From NCBI GenBank assembly GCA_022828595.1, contig JAKGHH010000004.1, forward strand, positions 51,758,922 through 51,822,921: DNA of 64,000 nucleotides. Direction: 5' to 3'. This DNA comes from Nelumbo lutea. Its lineage: Eukaryota; Streptophyta; Magnoliopsida; Proteales; Nelumbonaceae. Below are positions 1-15,300 of this stretch, one piece after another; within the stretch, counting starts at the first letter, position 1, and the number at the start of each line of letters is the position of its first letter. The notes beneath the pieces were generated by a model. The model ran no database searches, was not told where the DNA came from, and was given only the letters and a program-made list of their open reading frames with translations. A program made the translations under genes and the position numbers.

Positions 1-182
1 AAGCTCCATATTTGAAATGTTTGCCATAAGAGTCAAGTGTGCCCTTTATGTAAATGCAACCACTGAATCATCCTTATATTCTGTTATCTGCATTGTTGTG
101 TTGGGCACTTCCGTATTCAGTAATGGAATTGCATTATAAATTCTATTTAGGGCATCTTCTCATGGATCATGGTTCTTTTCAG

Positions 183-339
183 GCAAAACTCCCTTCTGTG
201 TTGAGGATATATCGTGATACACTGATTGCTGATATGAAATCTGCTATTAAGACAACAGTTGCAGAGTTACTTCCCATTCTGGTTGCCCGACCTCAGGAAT
301 CTGATTTGATGACAGGGGAAAGAGCAATTGAAGGGGATG
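183..339 (+). CDS. VPS54: VPS54 exon (first in window)
   Basis: The acceptor is ttttcag at 176-182 and the donor gtcaga at 340. It encodes AKLPSVLRIYRDTLIADMKS and onward to the acidic EGDG. It ends in phase 1; the glycine codon is completed by the next exon. Upstream in-frame ATGs (54, 123) lie in intron, so they are not starts. Confidence 0.93.
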
Positions 340-3300
340 GTCAGATTCAATAGCATAATTACTATTTTCTGTTATTGAATTTTCACTTATGATTTCACGT
401 CAAGGTTTTTAGCTTCTACAATAGTTTGTTGTTCTTCTGTTTTGTTTCTTATGACTCAGGTGGGGGCTCAACACTTGCAAGCAAGTTGCGAAACCTTTCA
501 TCTGAAAGCTTTGTTCAACTTTTGGATGCTATTTTCAAGGTTGTAAAGGTATGGTAATGCTAACTTATTTTTTTTCTTCTTTATTTATTATTTCTGATAT
601 TGTGAATATTAAGTAACCACTATGTCAAAAGAAATAACAAGGAATGGGTTGGGAAGATATCCTAGACTTAGAGTATGGCTTTGGTGGCAGAGGCCAGCCT
701 AAAAAGAAGGGTGCTTGGCTTGCATGTACATAAACCATTTTTTGTTACTACTCAATAAAGCTAACAGTTACCATATCTTAGAGGATCATCCTCTAAGGAT
801 GTAAAATGCACTTTGGAGTTTGGATATTTTCTTCTTCTGCTTTCTAAAGGCTTTTCTCGCTTATTTCTGTCTTTGATGTGGAATTCTTGGATTGCTATTC
901 CTTTCTTTTCTTTCTCCAATTGGTACTCTCGTTTTTTTGAGCATCATGTGCAATTCATTTTTTTTTTTGTTTTTTGATATGACAAATATTTAACTATTTT
1001 CTTTTTATTGAATTTGTAACAATTAAATTTCTTCATTGAATCTAAAATCAGGAGGAAGAGAGAGGATGTTGGGAAAGATGGAAAAGGGTCACCAAAGTGA
1101 ATCACTAAAGACCATGAAGTTCTAGAGAAGTCTAGGGACTGCGCTGCATAGAAAAGTAATGAAAGATTCACTTAAAATGGTTAAGTGCATGTGATGATAG
1201 ATTTATCATTTTGAAATGGATTTTAGGTGTGCTAATAGCATGTGCACTTCTAGAAATGGTAGTAGGTTACCTCCTTAATATGGTGAACCTGGATAGTCAT
1301 TTGAATATGGTCATCCCTTTGTTTCAAGTGGTGTGGGGTGGGGGGAATGCATGTGTGGATCAAGTTATCTAGACTCTAGAGTATTCTTTCAGACTTGATC
1401 TACAATAGAGAACATAAAAAATTGAAAAATGTCTAGGGAGTGAAAGGATGTGTTGCCCTTGTTGTAATTGCCACAATTATCCTTAAGGGAAAGTTCTTTT
1501 TGAAATCAGTTCAGGTATTTAGATGTAAGCGGCCATTACTTGGTGTAATGGTAAAATTTTGGTCTGACAAGTGTGAGAATTTGGATTCGGGTCTGACAGT
1601 GGCCACATTGTCCTAAAAAAAGAAAAGAAAAAAAAAACACCAATGGTTGGATCTGCTTCCAGTCCACCCCTCTCAAGATCCCAGATAGCTGGGTGGTTTT
1701 CTGGAGGGGGAGGGTTGTAAACAAACCATTGTTTGGGAAGTGGTTATATAGAGGTTCAGTAGGTAGGAGGGGACTCTGAGGAAGAATGGTTATCAACAAC
1801 TTTTTTGATTGGTGTCCAGGGATGTATCATCCACATATGAAGTATTCTATGGTAAGGTATCATGAGATTTCACCATAAGGTTGTATTTGATATTAGCTTC
1901 TTGGTGGAGAATGGGAATGGGGATTAATTATGGTGTTTGAGAAAAGTTTGTTAGTTGTGCCCAAGAGCCAGATCTGCACTAAATGTCATGATTAGCCAGT
2001 ACTTTCAAGAAAGATACGGGTAAATTTTTTGGTTACCTCAATTCATAAGTGTGTGATGACAAGGGCCATATACATTGGGTCGTCAGAAAATTAGATCCAT
2101 TCTCTCACCATTCTCCCTTGATAACCTTTGTAGGAATTGGTTTGTGATGGTAAGAAGTTATTCTAGAAAGGAAAGAGTAACCTCAGTGTAGATGCCCCCT
2201 CTAGAAGGATATGTGAAACTAAATTTTGGTTGAAGCAGTCAAGGCAACCCGGGCCCCTTTGGAATTAGAGGGATTAGGAAAAATAAGGAAGGCCACATAC
2301 TATTGCAAAGAGTCCAGATTGCATATGAGCTAAACATGGAAAGCTTGTTGATTAAAGGTGATTCTAAGCTGATTGTAGGATGGTTGAAAGAACCAAAGTC
2401 TTGATTTGGTGCTACAGAAACGAAATGAAGAAATTTAAATGGCTAACAAGAAACGTGACATTTGCTGATATGTGAGCAGATGCATCTCACACATCCCCCG
2501 GGGATGCTTGTAGTTTTTACATTATATGATTAATGAATTTCTTTTACTTATCAAAAGAAAAAATATGAAATACCCAGAAATCAAAGGTAAAGATAGTAAG
2601 CACAATAAAGTATGAATGGTTTGAAGGAATAGTGATTCCATAGCTGAGAATTGAGATCATCCCTGAATGGTGAAAACTTCATAAGCTGTGAAATGTGTTG
2701 GCAACTTGGCCTAAGTCCACACTATTCCTCAAGTCTATAGTTGGATGGTCTTGGGCCTACATTCTGGTCTGAGTTTGGTCTTTAGTTTGGCCTAACCCAT
2801 AGTATTTAGGCTTCACTGGACCCAAGAACACCTGGCCTAACCAAACATAGGTCAACCTATTCCCTTTGCTATCAACGATAATGCTGGGAAAATAATAAAA
2901 TTAGGGGGATAGGGTTCACAGTTCAGGAGATATGGTTGTAATATCTTTTCTTTTTTATATCGGACCATTACCCAATGCCTAACATTAGGACTGTATCCAA
3001 TCCACTGGTTGTAATATTTTTTCTTTTTTATATTGGGCAATTACCCAATGCCTAACATTAGGACTGTATCCAGCCCACCCCTCCCAATACCCCAGAGAAC
3101 TGGGACCAATATTGGGTTATGAACTCAAGGATTTTCATCCATTTTTTTCTGCTACACTGTAAATACTGTCTTAAGTTTGATGTAATTCCTCTATTTAGTG
3201 AATGCAGGCACATTTAATGCGGGCTGCTGAAGTTAAAAAGGCTATTGAGTGGATCATGGGCAGCCTGGATGGATGCTATGCTGCTGACTCTGTTGCTGCA

Positions 3301-6300
3301 GCAATTACACGGGGTGCAGCAGCTGCAGAAAAATCTCAAGAGAGTGATAGTCAACTTAATTCATATCAGCCATATTCTCTTCAGAAGGATGCTACCAAGG
3401 TTTCTTCCTTTCAGGGAAAGGCAAATGATGTTTCAAGTCAATCAAATATGTCGAAAAATTTCAGGTTAGCTTTTCTTTATTTGGTCTTTTAACCTTTTTT
3501 ACAACTGACATGACTTGGTCTCTGACATTCTACTAAATACAGTCTTCGCTATTTAGAATTTTATATTATGTGCTATTTGACTTTTTTAAATGACAAGTTC
3601 ATTTTATTTTTATGAAATAAATCTATGCAAATTATCACGATGTCGAATGTTTAGGAAAGGATATTTTTACATATAACTTTTATGTTTTTGTCTCAGATAA
3701 TATTTTCCCCATGCATGTAAAATAATTTTTTCTTGTGATGCTTAATATAATAATTTTGTTATAAACATGTAAATAATTTTTTCTTTAGGGGTTGGTTGTG
3801 ATAAAAAGGGGTTTATGCTGAAATTTTAAGGTCTTCTAAGAGGAATAATCTGTTGAAGGTTTGTGCTTCTGTAGAAATCAATAACATTTCAAAAGAAGAG
3901 AAACCTTACGTGGGTGGTAAGACCATTGAACCACTGAGGCAAATATTGTTGGATTGATAGCTATAATTGAAATGTAAAGGAATTTCCTATGATGACCTGT
4001 GGAGGAGTTGGGGAGAGGTGGCTGCTAGCTTATCTAGAAGGAATCTGTCTTCTGTTCCTTGGACTACTCCTGTAGATGATTTCATTAGGCTTAAATTTGA
4101 TGGAAGCAATTGTGGAAATCCAGGCCTTTCTGGGATTGGTGTGGGGTCTTTAGAAACAAAGATGGACAAGTGGTTGCTTTATTTTCAGGTCCACCGGTGT
4201 GGGAGATTCAATCAGGGCTGAGCTTTTGGCAGTTCTACAAGGCCTACAGTTAGCAAATGAATTAAATTTTTTTTTATCAGTAAACATGTATTTTATTAAA
4301 ATTCAGATTGTAAACAGTTTATACAACTTGGTGATGGGACTATTGATCCCCTTTAATCACTCTATTCTATCCCTCATTACGGTGCAGCCCAAAATAATTG
4401 CTGTCTCAATGCCCCCTGTTTTGCTAAACCGTCAGCTAGCCCATTTGCACTTCTTTGGACCCGTTTAAATTCAGCCTCAACCTCCTTTGCAATCTTCTCC
4501 ACTTCCCTAATCACATGTTTAAATTAAATTTACCAGGCTAATGGTGGAAGGAGATTCCAAAACAGGAGTGGAATGGTTGCAAAACCCGAAGACAGTTATT
4601 TGGGAATACAGGGATGAGTTTAAGAAGATCAATTGGCTTACTAGCAATTTAACAGTGATTTTTTAATGGGATAGGAGATCGGCCAATGGAATGGCTGTTT
4701 TTCTAGCCAAGAAAGGGGTTATTTATTCTGGGTTCAAATGTAACTTGTACCTGTATTTTATTTGTATTCTACTGCCTTTGGATGAGTTGAATCTCTCACC
4801 TCCCCACGGGAAGCTTGTTCTGATAATTCTTTGCTGTTAATAAAATTACTTATCAAAAAAAATTCTATGCTTGAACCAGACCTGTAGAGAAGATAAGAAA
4901 ACTAGAAACAAAAAAAAAAAAAAAGAGAAATTGATGTAGAGAGTTAAGGTTTAGAGGGAGGGAAGTGCATACACAAAACCAATAGATTGTTAATGCATCA
5001 ATCAAAACCAATAGAAATATATTACAATTAATGTAGCAGGGATGCATAGATACTATACAATTTTATTGATAATGCATCAATCAAGAGTCCAAGACACATA
5101 CTATATGGATTTTTACAAGTTAATACATTCAAAGCCATTATTATTTTATTTTCTATTAAAGTCCAAGGGACACAACATATGCAATTATTATATTAATTAT
5201 TTTTTACTTTACTATTATTATTTTTAATTTTTAACATTAACAAGAAAGGCAACTAAAATTTAATTCTAATGTTTGGTAAACAATTTTTCTTTTGTAAGAA
5301 ATAAATATGTTATTATAAAATGTAAATTAAAATATCAATTAATGAAATTTACAAAAATTATAATGTTAAGTTAAAATATTCAAATCTATTAAAATTTCTA
5401 TGATACATATCATATGCAAATTCATAAATTTTATTTAATAAAATAATTATTCCATTATTAATATTTTTATTTCTATAGATTTTTAAAGTAAAAGAAAAAA
5501 TCAATTTTTTGATATAAATGTAGGTTAGTTGATTTTATAGATTCACTTTATATTATATTCTCGAATATTTTGTAGAGAATATCTTATTTTTGTAAATAAT
5601 AAATATGTTGCTATTTAATGAAAAATAAAATATCGATTAATAATTTATAAAAATTTTAACATACATATCATCTGAAAATTTATAAATTTTAGGTACTACT
5701 GTAATTATTTTATTATTACTATTTTTTTTTGTCTAAATTTCTTGAGATTAAAAACCATTTTTGATATAAATGTCTATTTTATATATCATTTATTCCTTTA
5801 GTTTAGAAAATACTAATTTTGAATATTATTCTTTTTAATCTTTAGTTAGAGTTGTTGAACACAAACATGTGTTAGTTATTTGGATTGCATGTGGACATTA
5901 AAGTTAATAAAAGTTATTTTATTTCATTTATTATCAAATGATGGAAGATGATTCAGGGGTTTGAGGATGCATTTAAGTCTTGGGCGTTGGGCCACTTGCA
6001 TTCAAATCACCTAACTTGCAACTTTTTTAATAGAGATGGAATGCTTTCTATGCATATCAGTCGATATTGCCTCATATCGGTGAGTATTGTCCATTACAAT
6101 GCAATACAAGCCGATACGGGTGCATATCGGCCCAATATGTGTGACTCATGGGATACAGGCCTATTCGTAGTAATCAGTACTGATACAATACAGGAATATA
6201 GCTTGCATCTTTATACTGCCAAAATTGTCTGCTTGATTTTCCAGTTAATAATTATCATCAGGGTTAGATAGTACTTATGGTGACACAAAGCAACTACCAT

Positions 6301-9300
6301 GTGATATTGGCAAAAGTTATTTTGTTTGACTAAATTAGTTACAATCTTGATTACATGGAATCTTACCAAGTTATCCTAGATATTCTCTATGACATCACTA
6401 CACATGACACACAAATCAGGGAAAGTTAATTTAGATAACAAACTCAAGTTGGAGAGCCATAAGAAGGAATTTGCTGTTAGCTTGCTATGCTCTGCTTTCA
6501 TATTTTTTTATCTTTTAGAAAGTTGAATTTATGGACTTCTGGATTAGTGTCTTGTTATTTAATTTCTTTATTATATGCCTTAACTTACAGCTTGTTGTCA
6601 TTTTCAGTTTTAATATATGGATAGAGATTTGTTGCTTGCTTATATAATTTCAGCATTCTAACCAGACATGATTTCTAACAGAGCCGATGTTTTGCGAGAG
6701 AATACTGAAGCTGTATTTGCAGCTTGTGATGCTGCTCATGGAAGATGGGCTAAGCTCCTTGGTGTTCGAGCTCTTCTTCATCCTAGGTTAAGAGTGCAGG
6801 AGTTCTTAAGCATATATACTATCACCCAAGATTTCATAACTGCTACTGAGAAGGTACTGTCAATCTTTGAGGAGCATTTTTAAAATTTGTGCTTATTATT
6901 TTAAACTACTTTCAAATAAACAGATTGGTGGAAGGTTGGGCTATAGCATCCGTGGAACACTACAATCACAGTCAAAAGCTTTTGTGGAGTTTCAACATGA
7001 TTCTCGGGTTAGTCTTTTATGAGGTGTGAAGTGTGTTTAGCTTGTGTGAGATATGCACATTTTTGCCATTCTAACAGCTCCGATTTGTTACCCTAGATGG
7101 CAAAGATCAAGGCAATTCTTGACCAAGAGTCATGGGGTCCAGTAGATGTCCCTGATGAATTTCAAGCAATCATTGACTCAATTCTTTATTCTGAATCTCT
7201 AATGAATGGAAACCAGGCCGATGTTCCTGGAAATGTAGAAATAAGTACTGAAGGGGTCTCAAGAAATGATGGTTCAGTCGTGTTAGATACTGGAATGTCT
7301 TCTTCTGAACAGAATACTGAACAGAGTAGTTCCATTAAAACTTCATCAAATGACACCATAGAAGTCAAAACCAAGGCTGCAGAAAACCAAGACGGAACTC
7401 AAACTTCTGTTCGTTCATCCCAGAATGATGATAATAATACAAAGGAGCATGTAAAATCCACTTCTCAGACTCTTGTGTATAAAGGTGTTGGTTATCACAT
7501 GGTAAACTGGTTAGTTATTCTTTCCCATGGGTATTTTAATTCTTGGTGCATCTTTCCTCCAGCTTGCTTCTATACCTTCAAATTTACAAGCCTTCAGTTT
7601 GAATTGGTTGTTTGGCATATCTACTGTGTTTCTTTCTTGTTTCTTCTTTAAATCAAATTTTGTGTGATTTCTGTAAAAGTGATGTGTCAATTAAATGTTT
7701 TTGTTCATATCTTAGAACTCAATGTGGTTTCGTTTATTCAGGTCCCTATTTGATACTGTTTTATATATGTTAGACTTAAGTCTTCCTTTTCTTTTATATA
7801 CAAAAAGAACCATGCAATTGTTTGTTTCTTTTATATCAATGTACTCTGATAAAGATATTGAATAGTGTATGTGTGGAAGTAAACTAACTTCATTTATTTG
7901 TTTCTTTTTCAGTGGTTTAATTTTGCTGAAGCTGTTGTCAGAGTACATTGATATGAATAATCTTTTGCCAGCATTGTCACCTGAAATCGTGCATCGTGTT
8001 GTGGAAATTTTAAAATTTTTTAACACAAGAACCTGTCAACTTGTTCTTGGAGCTGGCGCCATGCAGGTAGATTTTATTATTGTCAGCACCAAATTGATCA
8101 CATGCTTTCTAAAGAGGAAAGCCTTGTTGTTGAGTTGAAAACTGAGATAAAAGGCAAAGAGATCCTCTATGTGCAAACATATGTTTATATTTGTGTTTTG
8201 TATGGATATTGTTTATGCCAATGGGATACTACATCAAATAGAAACTTTGTTCTTTAAATTTGTCATACTCAATTTATATTACTATTTCTTTTTTGTATTA
8301 GTTTGGTTTTTGAGTATTAATCATGTCTATATTAAACAAACTTTTATGCTTCAGAGAAAATTCCATTTCCCTTAATGCTTTTTCTAATGGAGGAAAGTTT
8401 ATACTATTTCAATATTTTCTGTTAAACTTCTCATCTTTGAAGAATCAAAATTTAAAAGTGAAATTGATCTGACCTTGTTGAAGCCTAATTTGAAAGTTGA
8501 TTAGAAGGTCCACTCAATAAATTAGCTGATGCCTAAAATGTAGTTTCCATGCAACCACCCCCACAACAATATCATAGTGTTGCCTAATGATTCTCCCTCT
8601 CAACTTCCATGTTGCAAGGGAGTCAGTCTTTTATGTGAATATGTTTTGGCATATTATTATGTATGCTCATCAAGCGTACATCACTGATATTCTTAGTACT
8701 TTGGTTCTAGTGAACCAGTAATTGGTTTCTTCTGCTTTCTATATTAATACTATGATATCAAGTAGTAATCCTATTCTTGCTTAACTGTATTCCTTTTTAT
8801 CACAGGTTACTGGTTTGAAGTCCATAACTTCTAAGCACTTGGCTCTAGCAAGTCAGGTTATTAGTTTCATTTATGCCTTTATTCCAGGTAGGTGATAACA
8901 AATCCAATATGTATTCTATCATTAGAAATTGTCACATCTGTGCTACTATTGGGCCAGAATATGCAGTAATAATATAGTTAGTTTATTACTCTTGCTATAT
9001 GGTAATTTAGTTCTTGATACAACTAACTTTAGAATGATTTGCTGACACAGATTGTCAAAAATAAATAAATCTTGGAAACAGCCTCTCTGTATGTGCAGGG
9101 GTAAGGCTGCATACGTCTATCCCTCCCCAGACTGGCAGAAGCCTCGTGCACTGCACTGCCCTTTTTAGTTTACTATAAAGAAGTTGTATGGAGCACAGTG
9201 TTGGGCAGTTAAGAAACAGCATGCCCAGAAAATGAGTGGTAGAAATGCAAATGTTCAGATTGATGAGTGGTAAAATTAGAAAGGACAGGGTTAGAAATGA

Positions 9301-12300
9301 AGTCATACAAAGTAACCTAAGAGTAGCTCCAGCCTCCAATAGATGATAAAATGAGAGAAGGTGGATTTAGATGGTTTGATCATGTGCATAGAAGACTATC
9401 TACAGCACCCATTAGGAAAAGTGATCTCTTACTTGAAGGGGCTAGAAGAGCTATGGGCAGACTGAAAAAAGACGTGAGTGGAAGTAATAAGAAATGATTT
9501 AAGCCCCATAATTTATTGATGGATATAGCACTGAACAGAATGAAATGGTGAAACAGGACTTATATAGCCAACTCTATATAACTGGGACAAGGATTAGACG
9601 ATAACAAAGATGATAAAAACAGTTCAATAAAGGAGGCATTGTGTCTTGACATAGACACAGTTTTGGACACATTGACATGGATTTGGAAATGGCCAACATA
9701 TCTTGTATTATGACAAACCATAAAAGGTATAAATAATCTGATTTAGGAATGAAGATAATGAAATACAATAGTCAAGTTGCTACTATAGCTTACCACCAAA
9801 AGGTGGGGAGGAGTTGAAAAGTAAGCAATCCATACCTGAAAAGTAAGCAATCCCCTTCTGGACAGTATAATTACCTTTTTGCAGGCTTAAGAGATGGTTC
9901 ACTCTTTTGTATTCTTTCTTCTTAGGGACCATTTGATAACAGATGAAGGGTCTAGACTAAATTGTTTATTGCTTTTTCTTTTTGTAAATAAGTTATTAAG
10001 GAGGTTGTGGGCTCCTCAATGGCTGAAAATGAAGTTGGATTTATTACCATAGTGTCAAATATTTTATTATTTTATTATTTTGTTTACTAAAAGACAAAAC
10101 ATAAGTCATTCAGTTCAACCACTATCAAAATGCTCCTTATACAACAAAAAGAGTCTTCTCTCTTATTTTCTCTCTTTGGTTTCTCTTGCTCTTTCCTTAA
10201 AATTTTTATGTCTAAAAAGCTTCTTTGTGTCTTTTGAACTTTTGATTACTGCAAGCAATCCCTTTCTATGAGCTTTTGACATGGTTCTTCTTCTTTGATT
10301 GTTACTGTTTCTTTTAATTGTAAGATTTTAGTGCATCTAATCCAGAAATTGTTTGTATTATTCTCGTATGTTTTTTCATTTTTTCAAGATATATTCTGAC
10401 ATTGCTTCACTGTGTATCAAAAAGAAATCAGAATAGTTCTTTTCCTGAAAGTACCCAAGTCACGTAAGGATCTATTGCTTTCTGAGATTGATCGAGTGGC
10501 TCAGGTATCTTTATACACATTCCCTCCAATCTTTCACTTCATCACTTGATTTTTGTGATAGAATTACATCATTTGAATGTTTATAAAGTCCAATAGGGAA
10601 CACATTTTAAAAAACCATTTGTTTGGTGCAACATTGAAACACTAGTATATAATAAATAAATGGGTGTCACTGGTTGTCAGAGCTGCATCCAATATTGACT
10701 GACGGAGAGAGAGAGAAAGAGTTGGGAAATTTACCCCTTTAACTGAAGTAGCATAGGGAAAACTGCATAGTTGAGAAATTTGCCCCTTGTAGAGATTTGT
10801 GATTGTTTTCAACATTACAGGTTTTCTTATTTCTTATTTTGTAGCTGACCCCATACAGTTGGGACAAGGCTTAGATGATGATAATGATTAATTACTTTTG
10901 TAGTCAGATTACCTAATAATGTTGAGGAATTATTACTTGATATCAAAACATAGGGGAGTAAATACATATACAACAAAAGATTGGGATAGAGGTCCTAAAT
11001 TCATCTTTTTTAATTAAAATGTTTATATATTACTATTAGAAGTAAAAAGTAGACCCTTTTGGTGATTTACATAATGTTGGCAAGTGATTAAAGAAATTTG
11101 ACTTCACTAGTGGCACTCTAAGTGATTGTCATTAGTTTGATTCTTTTAATAGGTGAAAACTTAAGAGGAGCAGAGGCAATCTTTGTAAGTGATATGCAAG
11201 CTCTATTATGAATGGACATATTCAAGAACTATGGGTCAAGATTCCTACATGACTGTGCAAAGATCCTTAGTTGTCAGGTTTTGGATTGACTCCTAAATAT
11301 CTAGGCCTTACTCTATTCTGCAAACCTACTCCTTCCCTATCTTTAGGGCTCCTCTGGAGGTGATGAAGAGAATATGGAAAACAAGAAGATAGTTCCTTTG
11401 GGTAACAGGGGGCACAAAAAGAGGAGCAGCCAATCAAATTGGAAATAGTGTGCAAAATGAAGGGGGAATTGGGAGATCAAGGATGCAGTGAGTAAAGAGT
11501 AGATATTATCTTTCAGGGTTGTGCAGTTATGTTGCATGATACAGACATGGGAGTTGGAATCTGACACATGTCCAAGAGTCTGACTCATTAAGATGACAAA
11601 GCATTTCATTGAATAATTCCAATCCTAGATTTATTTTCTTTGTTTTGAAGTTGCTCACTATGTTGTAACAAGTCTATAATTCTGGTAGTTAAGCCTAGAA
11701 ACCTTTCCTAACCTAACCAATCTCTACCATTAGTCTTAAAATCATCCTTAAACCCTTACTATTCCATCATGGCCTTCCTAGACTAATCCTTGAGTCATTC
11801 CTATCCTACATTAATTTGCATCAAAGCTACTTGTCCAAAATCAAGTTGGTATCCTAATTATCAGTCCTACATCAACTTTCTATCTCATTTTATTCATTTC
11901 ATTGATATGCAACCTATGATACCAGGATACCTATTCATGCCTGGCATACCAATGTAGGATAGAATGCATAGGCATTATAATACCAAATACTGGATACTTC
12001 TACTTCTAAAATATAACTTTGTTAAACCTTTTAAACTTTGTAAATCGGAGTATTTGAACCATGCATTTTTAGAAGCATAATTAAAATTTGGTAGGATATT
12101 TGTATTAAGAAATAAGGTTTGATTTGTTGGAGCTACTTGAGTTGGGAGCCACAGGGTTATTCAAATCTCAGCTAGGTTCATGATATTCTTCTCAATCTTT
12201 GGAAATTTGGAGCACTGTTTGCATCAAAGATTCTTCAAATATGCATGAGAAGATGAAGCACTGGAGGTGGTTCCTGAAGATAGAAGCAAAGAATCTTTTG

Positions 12301-15300
12301 TTTGAGGAGACTAGAATCAAGGGGAAGTTGACCCAGTAGAAAGAAAAGAGTTTCTTGGAGAGGAGATACATGAGGCTGACCTCTCTACAGACTCACAACA
12401 AAATATCTACTCTCAGTTAACCCTAATCCCACATAACTGATGGCTTAAAGAAGCAAAAGGCCAAATTTTATCAAAATTTCACACAGGCCCCTCTTCCTTC
12501 CATAAATACATACAAGTCCCTAGAATTTATTGACATTATGAATATACCCCTATAAACTCCAACATGAATGAATTTGGAGCTTTTACGAAATTGGTTAACA
12601 TTACCTAGGAAAGGAAAAAGAAGTAGGTTGAATGATTTGGTGTGTTAGAAGGGGGGAAGGGCCGGTGTGTTGAAGGTCCTACGAACAGGTGGTGACCAGC
12701 AGCATTAATGACATGTCAATTATTTTGAATTTTGGGGAACTGTTTGGGAATGTGAAAGGCTATGGGAGTGAGAATGAGCTGGAGCATTTTAAGACATTGG
12801 GCCTGGTGGGCCATGAGCTTGAATGTGCTACTTTAAATAGACACGTGGAATGCCATGAAGTTGGGGTCGAGTTGTCCAAGTTTGTTCTCTGTGTCTCGCT
12901 TAAGCCTTTTGAAGCTAGGACAGGTTTTAAAGCTATGAAGAATAATTCTGATTTTGTTTCAAATGGGGTTGGGTCCATGGTTGATGAAGAACATGACCTT
13001 TTTAGTAAACACGTGAGGCCAAGATGTGGAGTTTTGATGGATGCTAACTCACATATACCATCTTCTTTGACCCCATCTCAGGGAAATTGTTGACCAAAGG
13101 AAGAATGTTATGGTTCTTAGTCCTCTTAGAGGAAGGAATAACCAGAAAGTCTGGTCAAAAACGTTTTTTGAGAGGGAGGAAAGGGGGTTAAGGTTCAAAA
13201 CACATTTTGCAACTAAACATGAATGGTTGGGAAAAGAGAAGAACAAAAAGTGGGATTGGGTGATAACCAAGTTCATTGCAAGGAGGGTTCAAGTTCCTTG
13301 AGTGAAAGTGTAAGGTTGGAAACTTTGAAGGGCAAGTTACAATCAGTGGTGAAAAGGCACGAAGGTCCAAAGGAGGTAGAAGATCCTCAAGAAAGAGTTG
13401 TGACAGGGGAAAAGTTTCTGATGTTAGAGAAGCCTTTAGATCCTTTGATGGCTAAGGTAAGGAAAGGTGGTGTAGCATTAGAAGGTGATCAGTTTTCATT
13501 AGCAAAAGAAGCTGCCACTCAACAAATTAGTTCATGTGAAGGCTGGGAATTGGTAGAGCAAGAGGAATCAGCTGAGACATTAGGGGATTTAGTAAAGGTA
13601 GGCATTTTGGAAAACGATTACTGTGTCTATGAATTGGAAAATGTTTCATCTGCCCCTAAGAAAAGTAGTTGTGAGTTGGGTGGGGAAAAAGTGGGAGGCG
13701 TGAGGAATATGGACCATTATTTTTCTTGTGAGAAGGTAGATATAAGGGGCTCTGTTTTTGGTACAGAAGTATTTATCGGAAAGATAGGGGTGGACTTAGG
13801 AAGGAAGTGGAATACAAGTTCGTTGGAGGAACATAGAAAAGATGATCTTGACTCAAAGGACTCAAAAAAATCCAAAGCTTTGATGTTCAATTAGTTTACA
13901 TTACCAAGGTCTTCATTTGATTGAAGGAGGGTTTGGTAGGGATTGGTTGTTGCAGTAAATAGTAGAGTATCTACGAGAGAAGGGGGTCAAAAGCTAAAGG
14001 CAGATCTAGAAATCTGCAGTTGCTTGCCTAAACATAGTAGTAGTTCGAACATTTTGGAAAAAGTAATGGACAAGAGGAACTTCGTAATCAGCTTTTGGAA
14101 CTCAAAAGGAAGATGTTTTGTTAGTCGAAAAGGAGGTACAAGGGAATGAGATAGAAAGAGAGGAAGAATATGTAGAAGGGGAAGAGAATGATGAGGAAGG
14201 GATTATTGATTGGGTGAGAAAGATGGAAATATGGATTTGAAAAAATATAATGGAAACTGAAACTCAAGTGAGCAAGATTTTAGGTTTGTGCTTTCTTAGG
14301 AGGGGAAGATTTTGCAAGAATTTTTTTTTTTTTTTTTGGGAATTGGAATAGAAAGATACATTGAACTAAGAAAGCTTTATTGGGGATTTCTGCTTAGAGA
14401 AAGATTGTGGGGTTTGGGGAGGGTTAAGAGGGTTTACCTCTCCCAAGTAGATACAACTTTCCCAGTGGCCAATGAATTATTGGGATTACCCTTCGGAGGA
14501 AACCCAAGAAACGTAACTTTCTGGAACCTGGTAGTGGACAGGTTTACAAAAAGATTAGCCTCTTGGAAAAGGAATTACCTCTCTTTAGGTGGAAGACTAA
14601 CTTTGATCAAGTCAACTCTGACCAATTTTCTCGTCTACTTTCTTTGAGTTTTTAAGAGACCTGTGAGGATTTATAAAAGGCTAGAGAAGTTAATGAAGGT
14701 TTTTTGTGGGAACCCAAGGAGGAAAGGAAGGACCATAGGTGTTAGATGGGAAGTGGTAAGTAGAAGTAGGGAGTTTGGTGGCTTAGGGATTGGGAACATC
14801 CAGGAGAGGAATATGGCATTGTTAGGGAAATAGTTGTGGAAATTACCAATGGACAAGGACAAACTGTGGACAAAGGTGATTATAAGCATCTATTGGCCGG
14901 TGGCAAATGGCTGGGATGTTGGAGTTTTGGCTCGAACTACTAGAGAGGCGCCTTGGAAAGTTATCCATGCCATTCTTCCATACTTCATTCACTTTCTTAG
15001 GTATAATTTGTGTTCTGGGAATTTGGTAAGATTTTGGGAACATGTGAGGTTGGGGGATTCACCACTTCAAGATCAGTTTCCTTATCTATTTACTCTGTTC
15101 AGTTGCAAAAATGAGCTTGTTTCTACCTTCTTATCCTCTTCTGGTTTTGGCCTGAAATAGATTGTGACTTGGGGTTTAGGTAGGGTTTCAGAGACTCAAA
15201 TGTGGACCGTGTCTTTGCTTTGATCCAAACTCTCCAAAAGGGTTTTTTGGATCCCCTCTAAGTTGGAATCTCGAATTTGGACCCTATCTTCCTCTAGTTC

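Noticed and set aside
54..182. In-frame ATG upstream of the first VPS54 exon, giving a hydrophobic start
   Set aside because: A good acceptor ttttcag ends at 182 and the plant VPS54 match begins exactly there. The upstream peptide has no similarity to the family.
1531..1605. Possible functional tRNA gene
   Set aside because: Box A and a near box B are present but no acceptor stem or anticodon arm can be paired. The sequence is repeated with LINE/SINE-like features.
7510..7651. Hydrophobic extension after VYKGVGYHMVN that looks like a membrane segment
   Set aside because: It is intron read-through. The donor at 7510 and the next exon restore the conserved N-C-G-L-I-L-L-K sequence.
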